Source of the DNA: an uncultured Roseiarcus sp.
GTDB lineage: Bacteria; Pseudomonadota; Alphaproteobacteria; Rhizobiales; Beijerinckiaceae
Assembly (NCBI GenBank): GCA_945957375.1
Contig: CAMFKX010000008.1
Coordinates: forward strand, 1-45,301
DNA: 45,301 nucleotides
Direction: 5' to 3'
Of the stretch, positions 17,312 through 26,396 are shown in pieces. Position 1 is the first letter of the stretch, and each line of letters starts with the position of its first letter. A program made the position numbers and the translations under genes. The notes below the pieces were generated by a model. The model was not told the DNA's origin. It did not search any database and was given only the letters and a program-made list of their open reading frames with translations.

Positions 17312-18108
17312 GACCGTGTCTCGGAAACTACGGGCGCACGCTCACGGACCATTGCGACGATTGCGCCCGCTTCGAAAAGGCCGACGAGATTGCCCGCAAT
17401 GTCGAAGTCGGCGCTGGCCTCGAGCGCGTCGTTCGCCGCTGTGAGCACGGTTTCCCCGCAGCATAGAGCAGCGATGAATTCGAAACCGCCGCCGGGCAGG
17501 CGGCGGGCTTCGACTTCGGCGCGTGGCCGGACGATCAGCGCGTCCTCGCAGCGACCCGTGAGATCGACCGTAGCAGGAGGCTCGTCGCCGATATTCAGGT
17601 CCCAGATCGTCAGCGCCGGAAAGGAAGAGCGGACGAGCCGCAGCGAGGGATGCAACGTCAGGCGAAGACTGGGCAATTCGTCGGCGTCGAGGCCCGCGAA
17701 GGCGCCGGGATCGATCGGCTCGGCCTCGGCGGCGTAGTAGGCCTCCCGCCACGCGCGCTCGATCCGCGCCACCGCGGCGAGATAAGGAAGCCCCGCCGCG
17801 GGCGGGAACCCTGCGATGAAATCCGGGAACTTCGCGCCGTAGTCGAGCAGGATCGGCGAGGCCGGGGGCTCCGCGAGCGCGTGAATGCGCGCCATGGCTC
17901 GGAAGAACTCCTCGCCGACGATGCGGCGCACCGCGGGGAATGCGTCGGCAAGCGCGTCGGTCAGGCCGACCGCAACGTTGTTGCGATAGACGGCGAAGCG
18001 ATCTGCACTCGGCTCGCCGTCAGGACCGGTGAGTCCCTCGGGAGGGGGCAGACTGGGGTCGAGGAGCGCCTCGGCGAAGTCGCGCTGAGGGTCGTCACGC
18101 CGCGGCAT
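17308..18108 (-). CDS. bufC: Bufferin maturation partner BufC (DUF2063)
   Basis: DUF2063-family protein of 266 aa. The N-terminal domain shows the family block [20 protein letters not shown] followed by [11 protein letters not shown]. The rest contains the [20 protein letters not shown] helix and a C-terminal domain ending [19 protein letters not shown]. In characterised bufferin and methanobactin-like pathways, DUF2063/MbnC-type proteins form a complex with the MNIO enzyme and help recognise the precursor. It overlaps bufB by 14 bp at its start, and its stop overlaps the doxX remnant, so translation is coupled. A diverged 3' fragment of a second bufC lies at 36038-36164. Confidence 0.9.
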   Translation of the reverse strand: MPRRDDPQRDFAEALLDPSLPPPEGLTGPDGEPSADRFAVYRNNVAVGLTDALADAFPAVRRIVGEEFFRAMARIHALAEPPASPILLDYGAKFPDFIAGFPPAAGLPYLAAVARIERAWREAYYAAEAEPIDPGAFAGLDADELPSLRLTLHPSLRLVRSSFPALTIWDLNIGDEPPATVDLTGRCEDALIVRPRAEVEARRLPGGGFEFIAALCCGETVLTAANDALEASADFDIAGNLVGLFEAGAIVAMVRERAPVVSETRS

Positions 18109-18982
18109 GGCGCGCGCCTTTCCTGCCTCGGGACGCCATGATTTCCTCAGCGTGCGCAGCCTCCGCCACGAGGACGGGCCAAGCCGGCACGTCTGCGTCC
18201 CATTCGATCAACGTCGGGAGTGGACCGTTCAAAGCGACGGCGTGAGCGTAGAGATGCCAGACGATGTCCTCGACTGGCCGGTCGTGCGCATCGATGAGGA
18301 GGGGGCGTCCCTTGTCGTCGGTCCTGCGGGCGTGACCGGCGAGGTGGATTTCCTTGACCCGGCTCAGCGGGAACGCGTCGATATAGGCGATCGGGTCCCA
18401 CTGCTGATTGGTGGAGGCGACATAGACGTTGTTGACGTCGAGCAGCAGGCCGCATCCCGTCCGGCGAGCGATTTCCGTGATGAAATCCACTTCGTCGTAG
18501 TCGCTCTCGGAGTAGGCGACATAGGTGGAGGGATTTTCCAGGAGCATTTGCCGGCCGAGCGCCTCCTGGACCTGATCGATGTGCGCTGAGACGTGCGCGA
18601 GCGTCTTGGCCGTGTAGGGGATCGGCAGGAGGTCGTTGAGGAACGCGCCGCCATGTGTCGACCAGGCGAGGTGCTCGGAAAAGAGTTCCGGTTCATAGCG
18701 TTCGATCAGCGCCTTCAGGCGAGCCAGGTGGTCACGGTCAAGCGGCGCGGTCCCGCCGATCGACAGGCCAACGCCGTGCAGCGACAGGGGATAGCGCTCG
18801 CGGATCGCCGACAGGTACCGGTGCGGCGGTCCGCCGGCGCACATGTAGTTCTCGGCATGGACCTCGAAGAAGCCGATGTCAGGTCTCTCTTCGAGGATCG
18901 TGCGGTAATGCTCGGCCTTGAGGCCGACACCGGCGCGCTGCAGCATCGCGCGTGGAGCCTGAGAGAAGCCGACAAGGGCCAT
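18095..18982 (-). CDS. bufB: Multinuclear non-heme iron oxygenase BufB (DUF692/MNIO)
   Basis: MNIO enzyme of 295 aa with a TIM-barrel iron site. Candidate ligands and active-site residues are visible: E40, H42 and N45 in [11 protein letters not shown]69 in [10 protein letters not shown]104 in SEHLAW, E149 in LLENPSTY, D182 and N184 in [10 protein letters not shown]213 and H217 in EIHLAGH, D231/H233 and E260 (IEWD). The family converts precursor cysteines into thiooxazoles or related groups using O2. It lies 69 bp downstream of the DUF2282 precursor bufA and overlaps bufC, a standard bufferin order. It is the only MNIO in the window and would have to serve both bufA genes. Confidence 0.95.
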   Translation of the reverse strand: MALVGFSQAPRAMLQRAGVGLKAEHYRTILEERPDIGFFEVHAENYMCAGGPPHRYLSAIRERYPLSLHGVGLSIGGTAPLDRDHLARLKALIERYEPELFSEHLAWSTHGGAFLNDLLPIPYTAKTLAHVSAHIDQVQEALGRQMLLENPSTYVAYSESDYDEVDFITEIARRTGCGLLLDVNNVYVASTNQQWDPIAYIDAFPLSRVKEIHLAGHARRTDDKGRPLLIDAHDRPVEDIVWHLYAHAVALNGPLPTLIEWDADVPAWPVLVAEAAHAEEIMASRGRKGARHAAA

Positions 18983-18983
18983 C

Positions 18984-19487
18984 AGAGTCGTCCTGGATCA
19001 TGGGGAGCGACGGGCGCAGACTGGCGCGCCCGTCTTTAGCAAGGACGGCGGCTACGCCTTGGGGGTGAGGCTGCCGTGGCCGTTCGGGGTCGCCATCGCC
19101 TCGCACGTGCCCTTCGGCACGAGCTTCCAGGCATTGCCCTCGTAGTCGACCTTGCTGGTCCCGGCGCACGACGTGCCGGCGCCGGCGAAGCAGTCGTTAT
19201 GTCCCTTGAGGGCGACGCCGTAGCACTTGTCGAACTTTCCGGTCTTCATCGCAGCCATGGCCTTGGCCTGGTTCTCCTTCATCATCTTCATCATGGCGGC
19301 GTCGTCGGCCGACGCCGGCCCGGCGGAAAGCGAGCCGAGCGCCGTCACGAAGGCGCCGGCGACGAGAGCGGAAAGCGTGCGATTGGACATGTGTCTTCCT
19401 CCGAATGGGATCCCGATTCCGACGCCGCTCCTCGACCTCCGTGGCGCCCCACTTGGGGTCCCCGCCGCGAAGCCGAACGCGCCGTCA
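18984..19487. repeat. 504-bp direct repeat carrying bufA, copy 1
   Basis: From AGAGTCGTCC at 18984 to GCCGTCA at 19487 the sequence reads the same, base for base by eye, as 36165-36668 (offset 17181). It contains all of bufA, its ribosome site and about 97 bp upstream. Here the left edge is two bases before the bufB start codon. Confidence 0.93.
19052..19390 (-). CDS. bufA: Bufferin precursor BufA, copy 1 (DUF2282)
   Basis: Precursor of 112 aa. A Sec signal peptide covers residues 1-28 (cleavage after PASA), followed by a Met/Lys-rich helix and the core with four cysteines C56, C67, C75 and C96 in the order [34 protein letters not shown]. This is the DUF2282 bufferin signature. In characterised bufferins the MNIO modifies core cysteines and the exported product sequesters copper. 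GGAGGAAGACA precedes the ATG. It is identical in protein and DNA to copy 2 at 36233-36571. The ECF sigma gene lies 191 bp upstream. Confidence 0.93.
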   Translation of the reverse strand: MSNRTLSALVAGAFVTALGSLSAGPASADDAAMMKMMKENQAKAMAAMKTGKFDKCYGVALKGHNDCFAGAGTSCAGTSKVDYEGNAWKLVPKGTCEAMATPNGHGSLTPKA

Positions 19488-19511
19488 TCTGCTGAGAGGG
19501 CCGCCAAGCGA

Positions 19512-19522
19512 AAAACGGTTCG
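19512..19522 (-). promoter_or_regulatory. Conserved upstream element of bufA copy 1
   Basis: CGAACCGTTTT (minus strand) occurs here and at exactly the corresponding position upstream of copy 2 (36693-36703), outside the identical block, where neighbouring bases have diverged. The conservation suggests a promoter element, possibly the -35 region of an ECF-dependent promoter. Function not shown. Confidence 0.35.
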
Positions 19523-19581
19523 GTTGGCGGAAGAAATGTTTCTCGCTCCCCTCGTGGGCCGGGAGACGGATGTCCGTCGTG

Positions 19582-20145
19582 TCAGGCCGCCGCCGGTTCC
19601 GGACGAAGGTCCCGGACGCCTGGGGCCGTGCCGCCGAGGAGATGCGCGCGCACCATCTCCCGCGCCCGATGCAGGCGGCTTTTCACCGCACTCGAAGGCT
19701 CGTCGAGTGCCGACGCGATCTCCGAGATCGTCAACTCCTCGACGTCGCGCATGAGAATCACGCGCCGGTAATGAGCCGGCAGCGCCGCGAGCGCCGCTGC
19801 GAGCTCGACCCGCAGCTCCACATCGGTGCGGTCCGCGAGATAACGCTCGACCCCGGACTCCTCGAGGGACTCCGTCGCAAACATTGCCCGCGCGAGCCGG
19901 TCGCACTCACGTCGTACGATGGTGAAGAGCCATCCCGAAAAGGCCGCCGCCGCTTTGAGCGCGGAGATTTTGCGCGCGACGACGAGCAACGTCTCCTGAA
20001 CCGCATCGTCGACGTCGCTCGTGCGGCAGCGCCTGCGCGCGTAGCGGCGAGCGTCCGTCGCAGACGCCAGAAGCAATGCATTGAGCGCATGCCCTTCGCC
20101 GCGCTGCGCCGCCACGATCATCGACTGACGAGTATCCTGAGGCAT
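19582..20145 (-). CDS. ECF-type sigma factor, bufferin locus 1
   Basis: Sigma factor of 187 aa. Region 2 spans about residues 15-80 ([35 protein letters not shown]) and region 4 spans about 115-165 ([40 protein letters not shown]). It is clearly paralogous to the sigma factor at 34755-35336 beside the second bufA. In Caulobacter, bufferin operons belong to the SigF stress regulon, so control of bufA is a reasonable inference. No NrsF-type (DUF1109) or other anti-sigma gene is adjacent, which is unusual. Confidence 0.88.
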   Translation of the reverse strand: MPQDTRQSMIVAAQRGEGHALNALLLASATDARRYARRRCRTSDVDDAVQETLLVVARKISALKAAAAFSGWLFTIVRRECDRLARAMFATESLEESGVERYLADRTDVELRVELAAALAALPAHYRRVILMRDVEELTISEIASALDEPSSAVKSRLHRAREMVRAHLLGGTAPGVRDLRPEPAAA

Positions 20146-20473
20146 CGAATTCCTCGCAAAAACCGAAGCGGCCGAGTCCCGGACGCACCGTCATGAGTGC
20201 TCAGGGGCGCGAGGCGTTACGCGTTGGCGCGGCGGGAATCGGAATTTTCTTGGTCGAGTCACCGACCGGTCGCTTGGCGAGAGGCTTTCCCGGCGCGAGG
20301 GGCGGCCCCGGCCTTTGGAAGTTCTCGACGTCTGCGCGCCGCTGACCGGCCCCCGAGGCAAGAAGGAATATTTTCCTTGGATCGAACCTTTCTCCCGCTT
20401 CCGCCGCTCTTCGGGATCGAACGGCGCGCTCGACAGGTCTGCGCGCCGCCATTCGAACAATGGGGTTCGCGAA
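20146..20473. other. Intergenic region upstream of sigma factor and DUF6789 remnant
   Basis: No gene supported. It should contain the leftward promoter of the sigma gene. A run AAGAAAATTCCG (minus strand, near 20245) is the most AT-rich spot. No terminator or repeat recognised. Confidence 0.3.
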
Positions 20474-20629
20474 ATGGAATTCCTCACCCTTCAATCGGGC
20501 GCAGCCTTTGATTTCGTCGCGACGCTCGGCCTGCCGATCCTCAGGATCAGGAAGGCTCTGCTCGGCATGATGCCCGCTCTCAATCCGAGCCGGGACATCG
20601 TGACGGTCGGCGAAGGTCACTTTGCCTGA
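20474..20629 (+). pseudogene. DUF6789-family gene remnant (N-terminal 50 codons)
   Basis: Starts MEFLTLQSGAAFDFVATLGL and ends LLGMMPALNPSRDIVTVGEG before a stop. It aligns without gaps to the start of the intact protein at 22318-22785 (MDFGKFWSGMIAGFAGTVAL, MLGLMPDLNPIRDIVTVADQ). The remaining two thirds of the protein are missing, so this is a truncated duplicate. It lies 103 bp upstream of the NADH dehydrogenase gene, while the intact copy is downstream. Confidence 0.75.
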
Positions 20630-20732
20630 AACGCAGGGCTGGCCGTGACGGCCGAGGCCCCTCGGGTTCCGGCCGGCGCCCCCGCGGGAAGGCGGCGCCT
20701 AAGCACCTCTCACGCAGAATGAGGAACCGAAC

Positions 20733-22001
20733 ATGACGGACCTGGTCCCCTCGAGGCCGCATGGGCGCCGCGTCGTGATTGTCGGCGCAGGCTTCGGCGG
20801 TATGGCTGCCGCGCGCGTCCTTGCCCGCCAGAAGACCGTGGACCTGACGGTCGTCGATCGGCGCAACCATCACCTCTTCCAGCCCATGCTCTATCAGGTG
20901 GCGACCGGCGGGCTCGCGCCGCCACAGGTCGCCTGGCCGATCCGGCGGCTCCTGGGAGGACGTTCGAACGTCCGGGTGCTCATGGACGAGGTCACTGGCG
21001 TCGACAAGAGCGCCCGCGAGGTTCTGATCGGCAAGCGGAGGATCCCCTACGACACGCTGGTGATCGCCACCGGCGCCGCTCATTCCTATTTCGGTCATGA
21101 CGAATGGGCGCCGTTCGCGCCGGGCCTCAAGACGCTCGAGGACGCGATCGCGATCCGCCGCCGGATCCTGAGCGCCTTCGAGCAGGCCGAAGCTTGCGCT
21201 GTGGCCGACGATCGCGGGCGACTCCTGACCATCGTCGTCGTCGGCGGTGGTCCGACAGGCGTGGAACTCGCAGGGTCCATCGCCGAACTCGCCCGTTTCG
21301 CGCTCGCGGGCGATTTCCGGTGCATCGACCCCGGAGAAGCCCGCGTGCTGCTGATCCAGGCCGGGCCACGGCTTCTGGAACCGTTTCCCGAACCGCTGTC
21401 CTGGAAAGCCGAGGCGGACCTGAAGCGTCTCGGCGTCGAAGTCCGTCGCGGCGCCGCAGTCACCGCGTGTGACGCCGGGGGCGTCACCGTCGGCGGCGAA
21501 CGAATCCCGGCCGCGACGGTGCTCTGGGCGGCGGGCGTCGCGGCGTCGCCCGCCGCGGCATGGCTCGGCGTCGCGGCGGACCGCGCGGGCAGGGTCCCGA
21601 CGCTTCCTGACCTGACGCTCCCGGATCATCCGGAGATTTTCGTGATCGGCGACACATCGGTCGTCAAGGGCGCCGATGGACGGCCCTTTCCGGGGCTCGC
21701 AGCCGTCGCCAATCAGCAAGGCCGGCATGTCGCCAAGACCGTGATGGCGCGGCTCGCGGGCCGTGGGCCGGCGCCGTTCCGATACAGAGACCACGGCGTT
21801 CTTGCGATGGTCGGCCGCAATTCCGCTGTCGCAAGGATCGGCCGTATTCATCTCAGCGGCCGGCTTGCCTGGGTCATCTGGGGCGTGCTCCACATCGGGC
21901 TCCTTGTCAGCCTGCGGAGCCGCTTTGCGGTGATGAGCGAATGGATATGGTCCTACCTGACCTATCGCCGGGGCGCCCAGCTGATCATCGGGCGGGACTA
22001 G
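20733..22001 (+). CDS. ndh: Type II NADH:quinone oxidoreductase
   Basis: Single-subunit flavoprotein of 422 aa that passes electrons from NADH to quinone without pumping protons. FAD-binding GAGFGG lies at 18-23, the HLFQPMLYQVATGGL segment is characteristic of NDH-2, VVVGGGPTGVELAGSIAEL binds NADH, and IFVIGDTS begins the second FAD motif. The AVANQQGRHVAK helix (quinone side) and a hydrophobic C-terminal membrane anchor (about 375-400, WVIWGVLHIGLLVSL) complete it. GAGGAACC precedes ATG 20733. Flanking DUF6789 genes suggest a small stress or micro-aerobic respiratory module with the YdeP-type oxidoreductase. Confidence 0.92.
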   Translation: MTDLVPSRPHGRRVVIVGAGFGGMAAARVLARQKTVDLTVVDRRNHHLFQPMLYQVATGGLAPPQVAWPIRRLLGGRSNVRVLMDEVTGVDKSAREVLIGKRRIPYDTLVIATGAAHSYFGHDEWAPFAPGLKTLEDAIAIRRRILSAFEQAEACAVADDRGRLLTIVVVGGGPTGVELAGSIAELARFALAGDFRCIDPGEARVLLIQAGPRLLEPFPEPLSWKAEADLKRLGVEVRRGAAVTACDAGGVTVGGERIPAATVLWAAGVAASPAAAWLGVAADRAGRVPTLPDLTLPDHPEIFVIGDTSVVKGADGRPFPGLAAVANQQGRHVAKTVMARLAGRGPAPFRYRDHGVLAMVGRNSAVARIGRIHLSGRLAWVIWGVLHIGLLVSLRSRFAVMSEWIWSYLTYRRGAQLIIGRD

Positions 22002-22210
22002 GAGGCCAAGTTGTCGAGGGACGTCTCCCGGTTCCCGATCGACCGGGATCAGCCCCGATGGCGGAAGAGGATCGTCCGATAGTCGCTGGCTTCGGCGTGA
22101 CCCTGTCGCAGAGTACAAACTGAGGAAAGGCTTTCGCGCGATGAACGCCTCTCACGGCTGATCCCGACCTTCAAGAGGCCGTCCAACCGCCCTCAACGCC
22201 TCTGAAGCCA

Positions 22211-22227
22211 GCGCCCGTTTTGGGCGC
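22211..22227. other. Stem-loop between ndh and DUF6789 gene
   Basis: Perfect 6-bp stem GCGCCC/GGGCGC around a GTTTT loop. There is no T-run after it, so it may be an intercistronic RNA structure or weak terminator rather than a classical one. Confidence 0.3.
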
Positions 22228-22317
22228 CTGCTGTGTTGACCCCGAGCGCGTTTCTCACACACTGCCCACGGCATGGTTGCGCGCGCCTACCGCGACCGCC
22301 GTCAAGTGGAGGAAACG

Positions 22318-22785
22318 ATGGATTTCGGCAAGTTCTGGTCGGGCATGATCGCGGGTTTCGCCGGAACGGTCGCCCTCTCGATCCTGATGATCATCAAGTC
22401 CATGCTCGGGTTGATGCCCGACCTGAACCCGATCCGGGACATCGTCACCGTGGCCGACCAGTTCACTGGCGCGCAGTTTCCCCTCTTCGTCGGATGGATC
22501 GGCCATTTCGCGATCGGCTCGATCGCCTGGGGCATCGCCTACGTGGTGCTCGAGCCGGTTCTTCCCGGTGCTGCCGTGGTCAAGGGGCTGCTGTTCGCGG
22601 TGATCGCCTGGCTCGCCATGATGATCGTGTTCATGCCGCTCGCGGGCCAGGGCTTCTTCGGCCTCAAAGAAGGCCCGCCCGCGGTCGTCGCGACGCTGGT
22701 CCTTCACCTCGTCTACGGCGCCGTGCTGGGCCTCATCTACGCGAGCCTGACGGCCCGCTCCCGCCTCGCCGCGAAAGCTGCCTGA
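22318..22785 (+). CDS. DUF6789-family membrane protein
   Basis: Integral membrane protein of 155 aa with four hydrophobic segments (about 8-28, 54-84, 86-108, 118-142). The LGLMPDLNPIRDIV motif after the first helix is the recognisable family mark. Function unknown; homologs are commonly found beside stress-related respiratory genes. Start at 22318 is fixed by GGAGGAAACG directly upstream. An N-terminal duplicate survives at 20474-20629. The next gene begins 84 bp later. Confidence 0.8.
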   Translation: MDFGKFWSGMIAGFAGTVALSILMIIKSMLGLMPDLNPIRDIVTVADQFTGAQFPLFVGWIGHFAIGSIAWGIAYVVLEPVLPGAAVVKGLLFAVIAWLAMMIVFMPLAGQGFFGLKEGPPAVVATLVLHLVYGAVLGLIYASLTARSRLAAKAA

Positions 22786-22869
22786 CGGCCGGACAGAAGC
22801 CAGCCACCATCGATCATTCCGTTCCGGCGCTGCGGCGCCGGGAGGAACCTTTCTACGAGGACCGCTTCG

Positions 22870-25161
22870 ATGAGCGACGAGCGCGAAGTTCCCGGAGTTC
22901 GGCGCTATGACGATCCGGCCGGAGGCTGGGGGGCGCTGAAGGCCACCGCCGAGGCGATCCGGGCGCAGATGGACGAGGCCTTCGCGGTCCAGACGCTGCT
23001 CGAGGCGAACAAGCCGACCGGGTTCGACTGCCCGGGCTGCGCTTGGCCCGACAGGACGCCGGCGTCGACGTTCCAGTTCTGCGAGAACGGCGCCAAGGCG
23101 ATCACCTGGGAAGCGACGCGCAAGTGCGTGAGCCCGGATTTCTTCGCCGGCCGCACGGTCACCGAACTCCTGACGTGGAGCGACCACGATCTCGAGGACC
23201 TCGGCCGCCTGTCGCATCCGGTGGAGTACGACCCTGCAGCGGACGTTTATCGCGCGGTCGAATGGGAGGCCGCCTTCGCCAAGATCGGTGAGATCCTGCG
23301 GCGGACCGATCCGAAGGCGGTCGAGTTCTACACCTCGGGCCGCGCGTCGAACGAGGCGGCGTTCCTGTTCCAGATCTTCAACCGCGAGTACGGATCGGGC
23401 AATTTCCCCGACTGCTCCAACATGTGCCACGAGGCGACCAGCGTCGGCCTGCCGCAGTCGATCGGCATCGGCAAGGGCACCGTCTCGCTCGACGACTTCG
23501 ACCGCTGCGAGCTGCTCATCGCGATCGGCCACAATCCAGGCACCAACCATCCCCGCATGATGGGCACGCTCTGGGACATGTCGAAGCGCAGCGTGCCGAT
23601 CGTCGTCGTCAATCCGCTGCGCGAGCGCGCGCTCGAACGGTTCGCCGACCCGCAGAGCGGGATCGAGATGGCGACGCTGACCTCCCGCCGCGTCGCCTCG
23701 ACCTACCTTCTGGTCCGCAGCGGCGGCGACGCGGCCCTGCTCAAGGGGATCATGAAGGCGCTGCTCGCGCTCGACGCAGCCGGTGTCGAGGGCGCCGTCG
23801 ATCACGCCTTCATCGCCGAGCACACGGACGGGTTCGAGGCGTTCGCAGACGACCTTCGCGCGACGTCGTGGCCGGCGATCGAGCGCGAAAGCGGCGTCAC
23901 GCGCGCGGAACTCGAAAACGTCGCGGGGCTCTACGCCCGCTCGAAGGCGACCATCGTCACCTTCGCCCTCGGGCTGACGCAGCACCGGCGCGGCACCGCC
24001 AACGTCCAGCAGGTCGCCAACCTCCTCCTGATGGGCGGCAACATCGGCAAGCCCGGCGCAGGCGTCTGCCCGTTGCGCGGCCACTCCAACGTGCAGGGCA
24101 ACCGCACGGTCGGGATCACCGAGAAGCCGACAGTGGCGCTGGCCGACGGCGTCGAGCGCACGTTCGGGTTCCGGCCCTCGCTCGAGCGCGGCCATGACTC
24201 GGTCGAAGCGATGCGGGCGATCATCGACGGCCGGGCCCGGGCCCTGATCGCGCTCGGGGGCAGCTTCGCCTACGCCATGCCCGACCCGGCGCAGGCCTTC
24301 CCGGCGGTGCGCAAGCTGGACCTCACCGTCCACCTCGGAACGAAGCTCAACCGCTCGCATCTCCTGGCAGGCCGGACGTCGTTCGTCCTGCCCGTCCTCG
24401 GGCGCACGGAGCGCGACATCCAGGCGACGGGCCCGCAGTTCGTCACCGTCGAGGACTCAATGTCGATGGTGCATGCGTCGACAGGCCGTTTGCCTCCTGC
24501 CGCAGAGGCCCTGCGCTCGGAATGCGCGATCGTCGCCGGCATCGCCTCGGCGACGCTGCCGCAGAGCCGCGTGCCGTGGATGGACCTGATCGCCGACTAC
24601 GACCGCATCCGCGACGCCATCGCCTCGGTGTACCCCGACTTCTCGGACTACAACAGACGTGTCCGCGTTCCCGGCGGCTTCCGCCTGCCGCTGCCGCCGA
24701 CCGAGCGCATCTGGCCGACCCCGTCGGGCCGGGCCCAGTTCATCCCGTTCGAAGGTCTGGAGGAGGACGACCCGACCCCGGCCGACGTCCTGCGGCTGTC
24801 GACGGTGCGCAGCCATGGGCAGTACAACACGACGATCTACAACCTCGACGACCGCTACCGCGGGGTGTTCGGCCGCCGCGACGTGGTCTTCATGAACAGG
24901 CAGGATCTCGCCGACCGCGGCCTCGCCCACGGCGACCTCGTCGATCTCGAAAGCGCCGCGCCCGACGCCGCGCCGCGCCGGCTCTCAGGGCTGACGGCGA
25001 TCGAGCACGACATCTCGCGCGGGTCGGTCGCAGCCTACATGCCCGAGGCGAATGTTCTTGTTCCGCTCGACTGGAATGACCCGCAAAGCGGCATCCCCGG
25101 TTACAAGTCTGCGCCGGTGCGCGTGTCGCGCGCGGGAACGCGGTCAGGCGACCTCGTTTGA
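22870..25161 (+). CDS. FdhF/YdeP-family molybdopterin oxidoreductase
   Basis: Molybdenum-cofactor enzyme of 763 aa related to E. coli YdeP and formate dehydrogenase H. It carries an N-terminal C54-x2-C57 (FDCPGCAWPD) rather than the four-cysteine [4Fe-4S] site of true formate dehydrogenases. YGSGNFPDCSNMCHEATSVG, GHNPGTNHPRMMGTL and LGLTQHRRGTANVQQVANLL are typical YdeP-type cofactor-binding blocks, and PLRGHSNVQGNRTVGI follows. The C-terminal molybdopterin dinucleotide domain contains QYNTTIYNLDDRYRGVFG. No signal peptide. The reaction is not established for the family; YdeP is linked to acid resistance. Its end overlaps the convergent ynjA by 18 bp. Confidence 0.9.
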   Translation: MSDEREVPGVRRYDDPAGGWGALKATAEAIRAQMDEAFAVQTLLEANKPTGFDCPGCAWPDRTPASTFQFCENGAKAITWEATRKCVSPDFFAGRTVTELLTWSDHDLEDLGRLSHPVEYDPAADVYRAVEWEAAFAKIGEILRRTDPKAVEFYTSGRASNEAAFLFQIFNREYGSGNFPDCSNMCHEATSVGLPQSIGIGKGTVSLDDFDRCELLIAIGHNPGTNHPRMMGTLWDMSKRSVPIVVVNPLRERALERFADPQSGIEMATLTSRRVASTYLLVRSGGDAALLKGIMKALLALDAAGVEGAVDHAFIAEHTDGFEAFADDLRATSWPAIERESGVTRAELENVAGLYARSKATIVTFALGLTQHRRGTANVQQVANLLLMGGNIGKPGAGVCPLRGHSNVQGNRTVGITEKPTVALADGVERTFGFRPSLERGHDSVEAMRAIIDGRARALIALGGSFAYAMPDPAQAFPAVRKLDLTVHLGTKLNRSHLLAGRTSFVLPVLGRTERDIQATGPQFVTVEDSMSMVHASTGRLPPAAEALRSECAIVAGIASATLPQSRVPWMDLIADYDRIRDAIASVYPDFSDYNRRVRVPGGFRLPLPPTERIWPTPSGRAQFIPFEGLEEDDPTPADVLRLSTVRSHGQYNTTIYNLDDRYRGVFGRRDVVFMNRQDLADRGLAHGDLVDLESAAPDAAPRRLSGLTAIEHDISRGSVAAYMPEANVLVPLDWNDPQSGIPGYKSAPVRVSRAGTRSGDLV

Positions 25162-25740
25162 CGCGGTCGGGACGGATTCGTCGACCATCGCGGTCGGGGC
25201 GGCGGGCAGCCGACAGAAACCCTGGGCGGGGACGTCGAGCGCGGCGTTGAACTTGGACGAGAGGTTCTGGAAGGCAACGAGGCCGGTGAGCTCGATGATG
25301 GCGTCGTCGTTCCAGACCGCCTTCACCCGCTGCCTCAGGTCGTCATCGACGGTGTTCAGCGTCATCGCTTCGGCCCACTCGAGCGCCATGCGCTCCTCGT
25401 CGTCGAAGAGCGGGCTTTCGCGCCATTCGGCGAGCGCCTCGATCTTTTCGTCCGACACCCCGCGCTTCTCCAGCGTCCGTGAATTGATGTCGACGCAGAA
25501 GGCGCAGTGGTTGATCTGCGAGACGCGCACCGTCACGAGCGAGCGCAGCGCCGGCGGCAACGGGGAGGCACGACGGTCGAGCGCGCCGTAGAGGAGCGCG
25601 ACCGACGCGAACACCCATTTGGAGCGTCCCCACAGAAGACCCGGCTCGAGCACGCGGCCGTAAGTCCGCTTCTGCTTCCAGAAGAACAGGCGGATAAACC
25701 AGGGATAAGAGCCCACGGGCTTTGCGGCGACGAGAGTCAT
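25144..25740 (-). CDS. ynjA: YnjA-like AhpD/CMD-family protein
   Basis: Protein of 198 aa closely resembling E. coli YnjA: LRSLVTVRVSQINHCAFCVD with CxxC (C79, C82), the EWRESPLFDDEERMALEWAE block, and the C-terminal NLSSKFNAALDVPAQGFCR. The AhpD-type CxxC suggests a thiol-disulfide or peroxide role. ATG 25740 overlaps the ynjD stop (ATGA), which decides this start over a longer frame. It is the last gene of the leftward ten-gene run. A degenerate relative lies at 16670-17010. Confidence 0.88.
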   Translation of the reverse strand: MTLVAAKPVGSYPWFIRLFFWKQKRTYGRVLEPGLLWGRSKWVFASVALLYGALDRRASPLPPALRSLVTVRVSQINHCAFCVDINSRTLEKRGVSDEKIEALAEWRESPLFDDEERMALEWAEAMTLNTVDDDLRQRVKAVWNDDAIIELTGLVAFQNLSSKFNAALDVPAQGFCRLPAAPTAMVDESVPTASNEVA

Positions 25741-26396
25741 GGCGCGGGTTCCTGTTGCGGGCCGAGGCAAGTGACCGGTCCTCCGGCCGCCTCGGCGTCT
25801 TCGGGATCGTGGGTGACGAGCAGAACGGGCAGGCGCCGCCGTTGGGCGGCGTCGAGCACGAAACGGCGGAAGTCGCGCCGGAGGGCGAGATCGAGCCTCC
25901 CGAACGGTTCGTCGAGCAGGAGCGCCTTCGGGGCCGCGACGAGGCTGCGCATCAACGCGACGCGCGCCCGCTGCCCGCCCGACAGGGTCGCGGGGTCGCG
26001 GTCGGAAAAGCCGTCGAGTCCGGCCTCGGCGAGCGTGGCGGCGACCTGAGCCCGGCGCGCCGCGCCGCCCCTGACCTCAGGATCGAGACCGAAGGCGACG
26101 TTGGCCCCGACCGAGAGATGCGGAAACAGGAGATCGTCCTGGAACAGGAGGCCGATTGCGCGCCGCTCGGGCGGCAGCGTCGTGACGTCCCGTCCGTCCA
26201 AAAACACCCGGCCGCTGGCCGTGAACGCGCGGTCGAGATGGCCGCCGACGAAGCTGAGAAGCGCCGACTTGCCCGCGCCGCTCGGGCCCATAACCGTCGC
26301 CGCCTCGCCGGGGCCGACGCGGATCGTCAGGTTGTCGACCAGGGGTCGCCCGTCGATCGCGAGGGTTGCGTGCTCGATAACGAGGCCGGCGCTCAT
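25737..26396 (-). CDS. ynjD: ABC transporter ATP-binding protein YnjD
   Basis: ABC ATPase of 219 aa. Walker A is GPSGAGKS (37-44), Q-loop Gln86 in LLFQDDLLFPHLSV, signature LSGGQ (138-142), Walker B LLLDEP (159-164), H-loop His196 in VTHD. It energises the YnjC permease. Size and context match E. coli YnjD. It overlaps both neighbours by 4 bp (ynjC upstream, ynjA downstream), indicating coupled translation. Confidence 0.92.
   Translation of the reverse strand: MSAGLVIEHATLAIDGRPLVDNLTIRVGPGEAATVMGPSGAGKSALLSFVGGHLDRAFTASGRVFLDGRDVTTLPPERRAIGLLFQDDLLFPHLSVGANVAFGLDPEVRGGAARRAQVAATLAEAGLDGFSDRDPATLSGGQRARVALMRSLVAAPKALLLDEPFGRLDLALRRDFRRFVLDAAQRRRLPVLLVTHDPEDAEAAGGPVTCLGPQQEPAP

Noticed and set aside
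18095-18982. MNIO gene considered as methanobactin MbnB
   Set aside because: The adjacent precursor is a 112-aa DUF2282 protein with a Sec signal and four core cysteines, and the partner is DUF2063 with DoxX nearby. That is the bufferin pattern; no MbnA-like short peptide or MbnT/TonB genes are present.
20580-22118. 512-codon minus-strand frame opposite ndh
   Set aside because: Pro/Arg/Asp-rich shadow; ndh on the other strand has complete NDH-2 motifs.
22211-22227. Rho-independent terminator after ndh
   Set aside because: The stem is good but no T-run follows, so it is listed only as a stem-loop.
22255-24360. 701-codon minus-strand frame opposite DUF6789 and the YdeP-type gene
   Set aside because: Shadow of real coding DNA, no recognisable domain or ribosome site.
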